64,000 nt of DNA from Agreia pratensis. Its GTDB lineage: Bacteria; Actinomycetota; Actinomycetes; Actinomycetales; Microbacteriaceae. Made by a program: the position numbers and the translations under genes. The stretch is from positions 558,001 to 622,000 of the forward strand of contig NZ_FXAY01000001.1 in NCBI RefSeq assembly GCF_900177685.1, in the 5' to 3' direction. This document shows positions 44,081 through 54,348 of the stretch, piece after piece. The notes beneath the pieces are model-generated. The model saw only the letters and a program-made list of their open reading frames with translations. It searched no databases and had not been told where the DNA came from. Every line of letters starts with the position of its first letter. Position 1 is the first letter of the stretch.

Positions 44081-45025
44081 TTACGGGATCAGGACGATCT
44101 TTCCGCGAGTGTGCCCCTCTTCGCTGAGGCGCTGGGCGTCTGCGGCGCGGGCCAGCGGAAAACGCTCCGAGACCTCCACGTCGAACTTGCCCTGTGCGGC
44201 CAGCTCGATCGCCGCAGGAACTCCCTCGGCGCGAAGCTTCACCTCGTCGTCGGTGAGCGGCACCGGGCTTCCGCCCATCCATGCCCGGATGCCCAGCTCG
44301 GCCGCTCGGCCTCCCACCACGATTGTGCCAATGCGCGAGCGATCATCGACCAGCTCGAACGATGCCTCGAGGGCCTCCTCGGTTCCGGCCCCGTCGAGCA
44401 CGACGTCGATACCCTCCGGCGAGGCCTCGCGCACGCGCTCGATGAGTCCCTCTCCGTAGCTCAAAGGAACGGCCCCGAGTTCGATCAGACGCTCGTGGTT
44501 CGCGGGGCTCGCCGTGGCGAAAACGCGAGCTCCCCACGCCACGGCGAACTGCACCGCAGCCTGACCCACTCCGCCCGTTCCGCCGTGAACGAGAAGGCGC
44601 GTGCCCTCGGTGACGCCGAGCGACCGCAGCGCCTGATATGCGGTCGATACGGGAATGCCGACGGCTGCGGCCTGCGACCAGGTCCAGACAGAAGGCTTGC
44701 GCGTCAGATTCGACGGACCGACCACGAGGTGGCTGGCGTACGCACCCGTGGCCCCCTGAATGATGACCTCGTCGCCGGGGGCCCAATCGTCGACGCCGGA
44801 ACCGACCTCGAGAATCACGCCGGAGGCATCCGCCCCGACCCCGCGCGGCCCATCGAATGGAGCCGACGGGCGAAAGCCGGACCGCAGCTTCGAGTCGACA
44901 GGATTGACCCCGATGGCCTGCACCTCGACGAGCACGTGGCCGTCTGTGACGGAAGGAACGGGAACCTCGACGACCTCGAGAACCTCAGGTCCTCCGAGAC
45001 GAGAATATTGAACAACTGTCGCCAT
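44081..45025 (-). CDS. Zinc-free quinone oxidoreductase-like MDR protein
   Basis: A 314-residue medium-chain dehydrogenase/reductase. The substrate domain has VQAIGVNPVDSKLRSGF and GADASGVILEVGSGVDDWAPGDEV. The NADPH site is VHGGTGGVGQAAVQFA near residue 147. The structural-zinc cysteines are missing, which places it with quinone oxidoreductases. I start at the ATG at 45025, with GGAG six bases upstream, rather than 13 codons earlier. It is divergent from the aminotransferase across 237 bp. Confidence 0.88.
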   Translation of the reverse strand: MATVVQYSRLGGPEVLEVVEVPVPSVTDGHVLVEVQAIGVNPVDSKLRSGFRPSAPFDGPRGVGADASGVILEVGSGVDDWAPGDEVIIQGATGAYASHLVVGPSNLTRKPSVWTWSQAAAVGIPVSTAYQALRSLGVTEGTRLLVHGGTGGVGQAAVQFAVAWGARVFATASPANHERLIELGAVPLSYGEGLIERVREASPEGIDVVLDGAGTEEALEASFELVDDRSRIGTIVVGGRAAELGIRAWMGGSPVPLTDDEVKLRAEGVPAAIELAAQGKFDVEVSERFPLARAADAQRLSEEGHTRGKIVLIP

Positions 45026-45262
45026 TTTCGGCTCCGTTCTCTTCACCGAATGCATGTTTTTCACCGGCTCTGCGCGACGCTAGTTCGCCGACGCTCACAT
45101 TGCAAGTCACGGCCCCCACGTGTCGACATGTGTCACCGCGTTGAGAAGGGTTACGCGCCGATATATTCACAGCGCACTCCCGGTCGCAGAGTAGCTGCGG
45201 GACCGGCGCCAGCGCGACGCCGTGCCGAGCACGACTGCTCCTCGATCCGAAAGAAGTGCATC
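45026..45262. promoter_or_regulatory. Divergent region with CACGTGTCGACATGTG palindrome
   Basis: A 237-bp gap between the oxidoreductase and aminotransferase genes without coding potential. It holds the near-palindrome CACGTGTCGACATGTG at about 45117-45132, a plausible regulator site, and an AT-rich ATATATTCACA near 45161 that could be the -10 of the aminotransferase gene. Neither promoter is certain. Confidence 0.45.
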
Positions 45263-46483
45263 TTGAGCCTCACCGCAAGCTCCGCCACCATCGCCCCCGA
45301 CCGCGTCACCACCCTCGTGTCGCATCTCACTGTGCCGAAGGGCTTCGGCGACGCGACCCTGCGCAACCGGCGACCCGACGCGATCGAACTGCTGGGCGGC
45401 ATCCCCGACCCGTCGGCGCTGCCGACCGCCGAGCTCATCGAGGCGACCCGACGAGTGCTGAGCGACCCGATCACCGGCACCGACCCGCTGCAGTACTCGC
45501 GCACGGCGGGCCTCGATCTCCTGCGCCAGTGGATCGCCGCCCGCGAGGGTGTTCCGGTGGAGCGCATCCTCATCACGAACGGCGGCTTCCACGGAATATC
45601 GCTCAGTCTGCAGGCGGTCGTCGACCGCGGCGACCTCGTGGCCGTCGACAACCCGATCTTCCCGCTGTTCCTTCGTGGCCTCGAGCTGTCGCAGGGCCGG
45701 GTGCTGCCGATCGCCGTGCACAACGATGGACTCGACGTCGAGGCCCTGGCCTCGGAGCTCTCCCGCGGTGCCCGACCGGTCGCGGTCTACACCGTTCCTG
45801 ATTTTCACAACCCGTCGCAGGGCACACTCCCGACCGCGGCCCGCATCGAGCTTGTTCGTCTGGCCGAGCACTACGGATTCACTGTGCTGGCCGACAACCC
45901 CTACCGCGAGCTGCGGTTCCGCGGCGAAGAGCAGAGCTTCGATGTCTTCAACCAGTCGTCTCACGTGATTCACATCAACACCTTCACCAAGACCCTCGGT
46001 CCCGGTCTGCGCCTCGGCTGGGTTGTCGTTCCCGAGCGGCTCGTCGACCCCTTCATCAAGCTGCGCAGCCGCCAGGACTCGCACTCGAGCACCTTCGTGC
46101 AGAGCGTCGTCGGCGACCTGCTCACCGCCCAGCCGGAGTTCTTCGACGACAACCTCGCCACGGCGAACGCGCTCTACGGCCGCCGAGCCGATCTGCTCGC
46201 CGAGTCACTCGAGCGGCACGCGCCGGGCGCCTTCGAGATCTCACAGCCCGAGGGCGGCTTCTTTCTCTGGCCGCGCATCATCGACGACACCGTCGATGCC
46301 GAACAGCTCGCCCGCGATGCCAGCGAAGAAGGGGTCGAGTACCAGCGCGGCTCGTTCTTCACCTCGGGCGACGGCAGCGACGCCGACCGACACCTGCGGC
46401 TCGCCTACGGAAACGTCTCCGACGACCTGCTCGATGAGGCCGCCGCCCGACTCGGCCGCGCGCTCGCCCGGCAGCGCGGATAG
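45263..46483 (+). CDS. PLP-dependent aminotransferase, class I/II (2-aminoadipate type)
   Basis: A 406-residue fold-type I aminotransferase. The PLP lysine is in NTFTKTLGPGLRLGW (about residue 240), preceded by YTVPDFHNPSQGTLPTAARI and followed by PEGGFFLWPRI, the pattern of LysN/MocR-type enzymes. There is no N-terminal GntR helix-turn-helix, so it is an enzyme and not a MocR regulator. The best start is the TTG at 45263 with AAAGAAG seven bases upstream; no in-frame ATG or GTG suits. The amino donor and acceptor are unknown. Confidence 0.85.
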   Translation: MSLTASSATIAPDRVTTLVSHLTVPKGFGDATLRNRRPDAIELLGGIPDPSALPTAELIEATRRVLSDPITGTDPLQYSRTAGLDLLRQWIAAREGVPVERILITNGGFHGISLSLQAVVDRGDLVAVDNPIFPLFLRGLELSQGRVLPIAVHNDGLDVEALASELSRGARPVAVYTVPDFHNPSQGTLPTAARIELVRLAEHYGFTVLADNPYRELRFRGEEQSFDVFNQSSHVIHINTFTKTLGPGLRLGWVVVPERLVDPFIKLRSRQDSHSSTFVQSVVGDLLTAQPEFFDDNLATANALYGRRADLLAESLERHAPGAFEISQPEGGFFLWPRIIDDTVDAEQLARDASEEGVEYQRGSFFTSGDGSDADRHLRLAYGNVSDDLLDEAAARLGRALARQRG

Positions 46484-46581
46484 CGTCGACGAAGAGCTCA
46501 CCACCTCGTGTCGACCAACGCATGAACGGCGGCCCACTCGAGCTGCCCAATATCGTGGGCCCGATCTCGTAGTCTCGACTC

Positions 46582-47622
46582 GTGCCAGAACCACTCGAAA
46601 CCCCACCCGACTCCGCCTTCACCGTTCGGCCGGCACGAGAAGACGAGTACGAGGCCACCGGCGTTCTCACTACTCTGGGCTTCGCGACGGGCCCCTACGC
46701 CCACCTTCCCCGCCGGCCCGAGCGCCTTGCTCTTGAGCGCGACGCGGGCGCTCGAGCGGGCGATGGTGGCCTGCTGGTGGCCGTCGACGACGCCACAGGG
46801 CGACTCCTCGGCACTGCCACGGTCACTCGCGCCGAGAACCCGATCTCACGGCAGGCGCGCGATGGCGAAGCCGAGCTGCGACTCGTCGCCGTCGACCCCG
46901 CCGCCCGGGGTCGGGGCATCGCGCAGGCGCTCGTGCAGGCATCCATCGACCTGGCCTCGAGCTGGGGCGTGCCCGCGCTCGTGCTCGACACGGGGCCCCT
47001 CAACCACACCGCTCAGCGCAACTACCTTCGCGCCGGGTTCGAACGAGTCGTCGCACGCGAGCTCGGCACCGAGACCGGGATCGGCACCCCGCAGGTATAC
47101 AGGTATGCGTTCGACGAGGTCGCACCCGTACGCATCCGGCTCGTGCGCCCGAGTGAGCTCGACATCGTGGCCCGTCTAACCGTCGAGGCGTACACGAACG
47201 ACTACGACCTCTCCGAGAGCTACGTGCTGTCTTTGGCCGAGGTGCACGGCCGCGCCAGCTCAGACGAGGTATGGGTCGCCGAGGACACCGCGACGGGCGC
47301 CATTCTCGGCACGGTCTGGACGCCCCGCCCCGGCGCCCGCATCTCGCAGGTCGCGCACGACGACGAGCTCGACTTCAGGCTGCTGGCCGTGGCCCCGGAT
47401 GCGCGGGGCCGGGGAATCGGCGAAGCGCTCGTGTCGCACGTGGTCGCCCTCGGTCGCATCCGGGGCGTGAAGCGCGTGGTGATGAACACCGGCAGCACGA
47501 TGCTTGCGGCCCAGAGGCTGTACACGCGGCTCGGTTTCGTTCGTCTGCCGGAGCGCGAGGAACGCATCGAGGTGGAGCCGGGCAGGTTCGTCGATATCTT
47601 CGCCTTCGGGCTCGATCTATAG
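46582..47622 (+). CDS. Tandem-GNAT N-acetyltransferase
   Basis: A 346-residue protein with two GNAT folds. The first acetyl-CoA loop is in LRLVAVDPAARGRGIAQAL (about residues 95-113) and the second in FRLLAVAPDARGRGIGEAL (about 268-286). Each is followed by an LNHTAQRNYLRAGFERV or TMLAAQRLYTRLGFVRL helix. It is unclear whether both halves are active. The start is GTG 46582, six bases after TAGTCT, another leaderless-looking promoter. A hairpin downstream separates it from the convergent amino-acid ABC operon. Confidence 0.87.
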   Translation: MPEPLETPPDSAFTVRPAREDEYEATGVLTTLGFATGPYAHLPRRPERLALERDAGARAGDGGLLVAVDDATGRLLGTATVTRAENPISRQARDGEAELRLVAVDPAARGRGIAQALVQASIDLASSWGVPALVLDTGPLNHTAQRNYLRAGFERVVARELGTETGIGTPQVYRYAFDEVAPVRIRLVRPSELDIVARLTVEAYTNDYDLSESYVLSLAEVHGRASSDEVWVAEDTATGAILGTVWTPRPGARISQVAHDDELDFRLLAVAPDARGRGIGEALVSHVVALGRIRGVKRVVMNTGSTMLAAQRLYTRLGFVRLPEREERIEVEPGRFVDIFAFGLDL

Positions 47623-47643
47623 AACCCGCCTCTCGAACCTAAA

Positions 47644-47702
47644 GTGCCCGAATACCTCCATCCGTGCGCCCATACGAGCGCGGAATGGAGGTATTCGGGC
47701 AC
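47644..47702. terminator. 18-bp perfect inverted repeat between convergent genes
   Basis: GTGCCCGAATACCTCCAT (47644-47661) and its exact complement (47685-47702), with further pairing of GCGC/GCGC inside. It is placed between the tandem-GNAT stop and the binding-protein stop, so it can terminate both. It has no long T-run. Confidence 0.75.
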
Positions 47703-47716
47703 AATCACCGAACGGG

Positions 47717-48745
47717 CTAGTCGGTCTTCGGCAGTCCCGGAGGGTTGATCTCGCTCTTCGGGATCGACTCGCTGTCGAGGCCCCAGCGGTCGAGTACCTC
47801 CTGGTACTGGCCGCCCTCGATCGTCGCGTTGATCACGAGTCCGACCGCGTCGATCAGCCCGTTGCCCTTCTTGGTGGCCGCTGCGATGTCAGCAGTCTGC
47901 GGCCATCCGCCGCTGACGGTGCCCACCTGCTTGGTATCGCCGGTCGAGGCCGCGGCGTAAGCCCCGCTCGCATTCGGGTAGAAGTACACATCGGCTCGTC
48001 CAGACTGGAGTGCGAGATTCGCGGCCGCACTGTCGTTGTAGTACACGAGCTCGGCGGGCTTCTTGCCGGCGGCCGCGAGCTCCTCGTTCCAGGCGAGCAG
48101 AATCTTCTCCTGGTTCGTACCGGAGTCGACGATGATCGTCAGACCGGAGATGTCTGCCGATCCCTTGATCGATGTGATGTCGCTGTCGGCCTTCACATAG
48201 AAGCCGAGCAGGTCGACCCGGTAGCTGGCGAAGTCATACAGCTCCTTGCGCTCCTCGGTGACGGTCACGTTGTTGAGGATGATGTCGTACTTGCCCGACT
48301 GGATTCCGAGCGGCCAGTCGGCCCAGTCGACCGACACGGGGTTGTACTCGAGACCCAAGCCGTCTGCAACGAGAGCCGCGAAGTCCGCCTCGCTTCCGAG
48401 TGGCGTCGTGTTGTCGTCAGATGCCGCGAAGACCAGGGGCGGGGCACCGCTCTTCACGGTCTGGGCGACCGTGAGCTTGCCTGCTTCGATCGGTTGGAAT
48501 CCGCTGGCCTTGAGGGATGCGACCGCGTCGGCGACGGGGTCGATACTGGGTCGATCGTCGGCATTCTTGGTCGTGAGATCGAACGACGTGGCCGCCGCGA
48601 CCTGCTCCTCTGCCGAGCCAGTGGCTTCGACGTCGGGCGAGTTCGAACTGTTCGCATTGGCGGCGATGGCGATGCCGCCGCCGGCCAGGGCCACGACGAC
48701 GACTGCGCCGACGATAACCCCGATCTGCTTCTTGTTGATTGCCAT
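47717..48745 (-). CDS. Polar amino acid ABC transporter substrate-binding protein
   Basis: A 342-residue family-3 solute-binding protein. The body contains VDWADWPLGIQSGKYDIILNNVTVT and YDFASYRVDLLGFYVK, the pattern of cystine/polar amino acid binding proteins. Unusually, the N-terminus is a membrane anchor (IGVIVGAVVVVALAGGGIAI) with no lipobox cysteine, so it is probably tethered by an uncleaved helix or released. It starts at ATG 48745. It follows the ATPase gene in a permease - ATPase - binding protein operon; a sulfur-containing amino acid is the suspected ligand (inference from context). Confidence 0.9.
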   Translation of the reverse strand: MAINKKQIGVIVGAVVVVALAGGGIAIAANANSSNSPDVEATGSAEEQVAAATSFDLTTKNADDRPSIDPVADAVASLKASGFQPIEAGKLTVAQTVKSGAPPLVFAASDDNTTPLGSEADFAALVADGLGLEYNPVSVDWADWPLGIQSGKYDIILNNVTVTEERKELYDFASYRVDLLGFYVKADSDITSIKGSADISGLTIIVDSGTNQEKILLAWNEELAAAGKKPAELVYYNDSAAANLALQSGRADVYFYPNASGAYAAASTGDTKQVGTVSGGWPQTADIAAATKKGNGLIDAVGLVINATIEGGQYQEVLDRWGLDSESIPKSEINPPGLPKTD

Positions 48746-48821
48746 GATCTAGTGGTGCCTCTCTCGAATGCTGTGGTGGTGCGGTAGGAATTGAGCGGTG
48801 GCGCTGGGGGCAGCGACGTGG

Positions 48822-49651
<830 letters not shown>

Positions 49652-49655
<4 letters not shown>

Positions 49656-51313
49656 GATCCACTCCCCAGAACGGTGTCGTGACGTCGGTTCTTCTCGGCC
49701 GCGAGCGGGTCGTCGCCTGTTTCGTCGCCGAGGCGAGCCCACTGCTGTTTCACCCAGGCCGTGGCCCGTTGGATGGGCGTCGGTGGCAGTTCGCGATGCG
49801 CTCCGCGGGCGTAGTGACGCTCGACGTAGAACTGGATGATCGACAGCACGGTCGTGATGATCGCGTACCAGACCACCGCGACGAGCAGCATGGGGATCAC
49901 CCGCTGATTGCGGTTGTAGATCACCTGCACCGTGTAGAAGAGTTCGGGCAGCGCCACGACGAACACCACCGAGGTGCCCTTCACGAGGCCGATGACCTCG
50001 TTGAAGAAGTTGGGCAGAATGGCCCGCGCCGCCTGGGGCAGGATGATGCGGAAGAACCGCACTCGGCGCGGCAGACCGAGAGCGGCAGAGGCCTCGAGCT
50101 GGCCCTGATCGACAGACAGGATGCCGCCGCGAATGATCTCCGCGAAATAGGCGGCCTGGTGCAGCGTGAGGCCGATCGTCGCCGCTGCGAAGGCGGTGAT
50201 CAAGGTGGTCGTCGAGAACTCCACCAACCAGAAATCCGTAGTGAACGGAGTTCCGAGGCCCAGCGTCGGGTAGAGGTAGCCCAGGTTGTACCAGACGAGA
50301 ATCTGCACCAGCAGCGGCACGGAACGGAAGAACCAGATGTAGACGTAGGCGGCCCCGCTCAACAGCGGTGACTTCGAGAGCCTGAAGTTCGCGAGCACCG
50401 CCCCAAGGATGAACCCGCCGATGACGGACACGACCGTGAGGCCGAGGGTCACGCCGAGGCTGTTGAGCACCGACTGCGAGAAGAAGTACTCGGCGAAGAC
50501 GTTCCACTCGTACTGCTTGTTCGTGACGAGTGACCACGCGAACTGCAGCACCGCGAAGGCGACGAGCGCGCTGAGCACCCACCGCCACCAGTGCCGGGTC
50601 GGCACCACCTTCACGGCCCTGCGCTGGTCGAGTAGGCCGCCCGCGGCACCCCCTCCCCCTCGCTGGTCGAGTAGGCCGCCCGCGGCCGTATCGAGACCAT
50701 CGGATGCGGTCTCGATACGCCGGCTCGTTCCTCGCGCGGCTACTCGACCGACGCCTTCGTCATGGGCCGCGGTGATGCCGGCCACATCGAGGGGTTCGCC
50801 ATCCAGGCTCTTGGCGAACCCGTGCACGACGACCTCTTCAGGGTCGAGCGTGGTGTCGAAGAGCGGTGTGTACCCGGTCTGAAAGTACAGACGCTTCGCT
50901 TCGGGCTGGCGCGGCCCTGTCGTGAGATAGGCCCGCGTGTATCCGCGGCGCACCGCCTCTGCCTCGAGCTCTGCGACCACTCGACGCGCGAGCCCCTGTC
51001 TCCGATGCGCCGACGAGGTCCAGATGCGCTTCAGCTCGGCCGTGCGTTCGTCGAATCTCTTATATGCGCCTCCGGCTATGGCGACGCCGTCGCGCATGAG
51101 CAGCACGAACGCTCCGCCCTCGTCGGCAGAGAAAGCCGATGCCGGGTACCGCGTGATCTCGGCCGACGCCTTCTCTCCGAAGAACTCGCCATAGCGCGCG
51201 TCGTACTCCTGCTCGAGTTCACGCAGCAGAGGCTCGGCGATGGGGTCGTCGGCCGAGACGTAGACGAACCTGTCGGTGCTGTGGCTCGTCAGGCCGAGGG
51301 ATTCGATAGGCAT
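49652..51313 (-). CDS. N-acetyltransferase fused to polar amino acid ABC permease
   Basis: A 553-residue fusion. Residues 1-165 form a GNAT acetyltransferase (RIWTSSAHRRQGLARRVVAE with acetyl-CoA loop at 104-109, and EAKRLYFQTGYTPL). Residues about 187-232 are a linker that translates a dispersed palindromic repeat and contains GGLLDQR twice. Residues 234-553 are a complete PAAT permease (YIWFFRSVPLLVQILVWYNLG; EAA loop EASAALGLPRRVRFF). The ATG at 51313 has AAGGAGG six bases upstream. A GTG at 50614 (VKVVPTRHWWRW) could start a separate permease, so one or two polypeptides are possible. Promoter candidate: TTGGCC-18-TAGCGT. Confidence 0.85.
50621..50755. repeat. Dispersed palindromic repeat inside the fusion gene
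   Basis: Contains CGCTGGTCGAGTAGGCCGCC twice, then CGTATCGAGACC, a short centre, GGTCTCGATACGCCGGCTCG, TTCCTCGCGCGGC and TACTCGACC. It is the same family as the intergenic copies at 22825, 34462, 58871 and 61241, but here it is read through in frame on the minus strand, where the arms give no stop. Confidence 0.85.
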
Positions 51314-51473
51314 GTCCGCCTCCTTCACTGTCTCGGCACGGGCCGTGTCGAGGTGGATGTGACGCTAGGCTCGACGGCGCGACTCGGCCAAGCAGTGTCG
51401 TTCACAATTCGTCACGTCGTCACGCGAGGTCACAAACCTCGATTTCGATGGACGAAACGTCGACGGTTGTGTC
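51314..51473. promoter_or_regulatory. Divergent region between fusion operon and FAD protein
   Basis: A 160-bp gap. On the minus strand a -35 TTGGCC and -10 TAGCGT (18-bp spacer) precede the fusion gene by about 45 bases. Upstream of them, GTGACGACGTGACGAAT resembles, with one base more between repeats, the TGACACATGACGTAA form of the site found at 37119 and 38727. On the plus strand the ATG of the FAD protein lacks a ribosome site. Confidence 0.45.
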
Positions 51474-53579
51474 ATGCCGCACGCGCCTACCTCCCTCATC
51501 GACCCGCCCGAGTTCCAGATCGCCCTTATCGGCGGCGGCCCTCGGGGAGCCGGCGTTCTCGAGCGTCTCGGTGCGAACATTCCCGAGCTGTGGCGATCCG
51601 GTGCGCGGATCGTCATCCACGTGATCGACCCGCACCCGGCCGGTCCGGGGCGCATCTGGAGGTTCGCACAATCGCCCCTCCTGAAACTCAACTCGATGGC
51701 CGCCGATGTCACGATGTTCACCGATGAGTCATCGACCATCGAGGGCCCCGTGCGCCCCGGGCCCTCGCTGATCGAGTGGGCCGGGCTTGTGAACGCGGGA
51801 GACATCGCGATCCCCCGGGTGGATGCGCGCCTGCGCCAGGAGATCGAGAACCTCGCCCCCGCCAGCTTTCCGACACGGCGCCTGCAGAGCCTCTACCTCA
51901 GCTGGTTCTTCGCGGATGCCGGGGGTCTGCTTCCCGAGACCGTCACGGTCGACGTGCACCGGGCATCCGCGGTCGAGACCGTCGACGACGGGCCGACCCA
52001 TCGCATCCTGCTCGACGACGGGGCCTCGATCACGGCCGACATCGTGCTGTACTCGCTCGGCCACACCGGCACCGAGGCCGAGCCCGAGCACGCCGACCTC
52101 ATCGACTTCGCGCGTCGACGCGAACTGTTCTACCTGCCGCCGGCCTTCACAGCGGATGCCGACACCCGGCCGATCGTGCCCGGCCAGCGGGTGATCGTGC
52201 GGGGCATGGGCCTCGCGGCGGTCGACCTCACCGTTCTGCTCACCGAGGGCAGGGGCGGCCGCTTCGATCGAGGCGACGACGGGGTGCTGCGCTACACGGC
52301 ATCCGGGCTCGAGCCGCGGCTCTACTTCGGATCGCGCCGCGGGGTGCCGTATCACTCGAAGATCTCGTCGACTCTCGTGGGAGAGAAGCCCGAGGCGCGG
52401 TACTTCACTCCGGCGATCGCGCGTTCTCTCGAAGAGACACTGCCCGCGCTCGACCTCGGCGTCGATGTGTGGCCGCTCATCGCGAAAGACATGCTGTGGG
52501 GCTACTATCGCGAACTGTTCACGGGGCATCCCGACCGGGTCGAATCGAGCTGGGATTCGTTCGCGCGAGCATTCGACCGCCTCGATCCGCGCGCGCTCCT
52601 GCTCGCATCGCCGCACACCGAGGTTCACGACAGCACGCCCCGCGGCCATGCCGTTCCCTCGATCGATGACCTCGCCAGTGACGACACACTCCTCGCGCGC
52701 GACGCGCAGGCCTTCGTCGATCTGGTCGAAGCAAGCGTGGCGTTCGCCGACGACAGGCTGTTCCTTCCCGAGCTCGACCGACCGCTGGGAGCCGCGCTGG
52801 TTGCAGACCCGGGCGAGTTGCAAGATCTCGTGCGCGACTACATCCGCACAGACCTCGCCCTGCGCACCCGGCCCGAGCACAGCGCCACACTCGGTCTGTT
52901 CATCGCCCTGCTCACGAGCCTCTTCACCCTCTCCGACATCATCGACTCGCCCAAGTGGACCGCTCAGTCACGAGTCCGCGACATCCACGGCTGGTGGCTC
53001 GGCTACTTCAGCTTCATCGCCAGCGGTCCGCCCGCGCACCGCCTCGAAGAACTCGTCGCACTCTCGGAGGCCGGCGTCGTCGAGTTCCTCGGGGCAGGAA
53101 TCTGGGTGGAAGCCGATGAGGATGCAGGGATCTTCCGCGCCGGCAGTGCGACGACGCCGGTCACCGTCACCGCGAGCGCCCTGGTGGATGCGCGGCTGCC
53201 CGCGACCGCGATCTCGCGCAGCGACAACGAGCTGCTGAGGTCGCTGGTCGCGAGCGGAGCCGGACTCGAGGAGGTCGTCACCGACGGAGCCTTCTCGGCG
53301 AGCACGGGCAGGTTGTCGGTGCGACAGCTCGACACGAGGATTCTCGGAGCTGGCGGCGAGCATTCGTCTCGGCTGTACGCGATCGGACCGTATACGAACT
53401 CTCCGTTCGTCGGGGCGTTCTCGCGTCCGCGCACCAATGCGATCTCGTTCAGGGAGAACGACAAGGTCGCCCGCGCCATCCTGAGGCGCCTGTCCGAACT
53501 GGCAGAGGAGGGCGGCCTCGATACGCCCGCCCGCCCCGCGGAAGCGACCAGACCGGCGCACCCCGCGCTGATCGACTAG
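51474..53579 (+). CDS. FAD/NAD(P)-binding domain protein
   Basis: A 701-residue protein with the N-terminal dinucleotide fold of the FAD_NAD(P)-binding family: FQIALIGGGPRGAGVLERLG at residues 14-33, then FAQSPLLKLNSMAADVTMF. A second nucleotide segment, VIVRGMGLAAVDLTVLLTEG, lies near residue 240. The rest is helical and unrecognised. Members often lie beside siderophore or sulfur genes, but no reaction is established. It is divergent from the fusion operon. Its last residues (PALID, then TAG) are encoded by a sequence matching the arm of the dispersed repeat. Confidence 0.82.
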   Translation: MPHAPTSLIDPPEFQIALIGGGPRGAGVLERLGANIPELWRSGARIVIHVIDPHPAGPGRIWRFAQSPLLKLNSMAADVTMFTDESSTIEGPVRPGPSLIEWAGLVNAGDIAIPRVDARLRQEIENLAPASFPTRRLQSLYLSWFFADAGGLLPETVTVDVHRASAVETVDDGPTHRILLDDGASITADIVLYSLGHTGTEAEPEHADLIDFARRRELFYLPPAFTADADTRPIVPGQRVIVRGMGLAAVDLTVLLTEGRGGRFDRGDDGVLRYTASGLEPRLYFGSRRGVPYHSKISSTLVGEKPEARYFTPAIARSLEETLPALDLGVDVWPLIAKDMLWGYYRELFTGHPDRVESSWDSFARAFDRLDPRALLLASPHTEVHDSTPRGHAVPSIDDLASDDTLLARDAQAFVDLVEASVAFADDRLFLPELDRPLGAALVADPGELQDLVRDYIRTDLALRTRPEHSATLGLFIALLTSLFTLSDIIDSPKWTAQSRVRDIHGWWLGYFSFIASGPPAHRLEELVALSEAGVVEFLGAGIWVEADEDAGIFRAGSATTPVTVTASALVDARLPATAISRSDNELLRSLVASGAGLEEVVTDGAFSASTGRLSVRQLDTRILGAGGEHSSRLYAIGPYTNSPFVGAFSRPRTNAISFRENDKVARAILRRLSELAEEGGLDTPARPAEATRPAHPALID

Positions 53580-53605
53580 GTCACCACTCACCTATCCCTG
53601 ACGAA

Positions 53606-53665
53606 TTGCCACTTTCCGCGCGACAGATGCCGCGTGGTGACAGTTCGAGTAGCCCGAAGTGGCAA
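53606..53665. terminator. Inverted repeat between convergent FAD gene and metI
   Basis: TTGCCACTT (53606-53614) and AAGTGGCAA (53657-53665) enclose a 42-base GC-rich interior with partial self-pairing (CCGCG and CGCGG). It fills the 109-bp gap between the two convergent stops. A bidirectional terminator is plausible; there is no T-run. Confidence 0.5.
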
Positions 53666-53688
53666 CGCGCGGCTTCCCACACCCTACG

Positions 53689-54348
53689 TCAGCGGCGGAG
53701 CGCCTTGCGGGCGAGGTAGTTGCCCAAGAACTGCACCAGCTGCACGATCACGATGATCACGAGCACAGCGGCCCAGGTGACAACGGGGTGGAACTGCCGG
53801 TAGCCGTATTGAATCGCGAACGTCCCGAGTCCGCCGCCGCCCACGTAGCCGGCCACCGCCGACATGTCGACGAGAGCAACCACGATGAACGTGTACCCGA
53901 GAATCAGCGGGCCCAACGCCTCGGGAATAAGCAGCGTCAGCATGATGCGGCTCCGACTCGCGCCGACCGACCTCGCGGCCTCGATGACTCCGGGCTGCAC
54001 GGTGAGCAGGTTCTGCTCCACGATGCGACTGATACCGAACGCGGCTGCCAGCGACAGCGTGAAGATGATCGCTGTGTTTCCGATTCCTGTGCCGGTCACG
54101 AAGCGCGCCAGTGGCTGAGCCGCCGCGAGAAAGATGATGAACGGAATCGGACGGAACACGTTGACGAGCACGTTGAGCACGCCGAAAACGGGGCGGTTCG
54201 AGAAGAGGCTGTTCGACCGGGTCGTGTACAGACCGAGACCGAGGATGAGTCCGCCGAGGCCTCCGAAGATCAGGCTGAGGCCCACGATGTAGAGCGTCTC
54301 GTAGCTGGCCTGCCACAGCTTGGGCAGCAGAGGTATCAGGTCATTCAT
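53689..54348 (-). CDS. metI: Methionine ABC transporter permease
   Basis: A 219-residue MetI-type permease with five predicted helices. GLSLIFGGLGGLILGLGLYTT, then RPIPFIIFLAAAQPLARFVTGTGIG and the EAA-type loop EAARSVGASRSRIMLTLLIPEALG are typical. It starts at ATG 54348, overlapping the metN stop by 8 bp. With MetN and MetQ it forms an importer for L- or D-methionine and related sulfur compounds. Confidence 0.95.
   Translation of the reverse strand: MNDLIPLLPKLWQASYETLYIVGLSLIFGGLGGLILGLGLYTTRSNSLFSNRPVFGVLNVLVNVFRPIPFIIFLAAAQPLARFVTGTGIGNTAIIFTLSLAAAFGISRIVEQNLLTVQPGVIEAARSVGASRSRIMLTLLIPEALGPLILGYTFIVVALVDMSAVAGYVGGGGLGTFAIQYGYRQFHPVVTWAAVLVIIVIVQLVQFLGNYLARKALRR

Noticed and set aside
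44111-45262. Extension of the aminotransferase to 790 residues
   Set aside because: It is antisense to the quinone-oxidoreductase gene; aminotransferase homology starts after the TTG at 45263.
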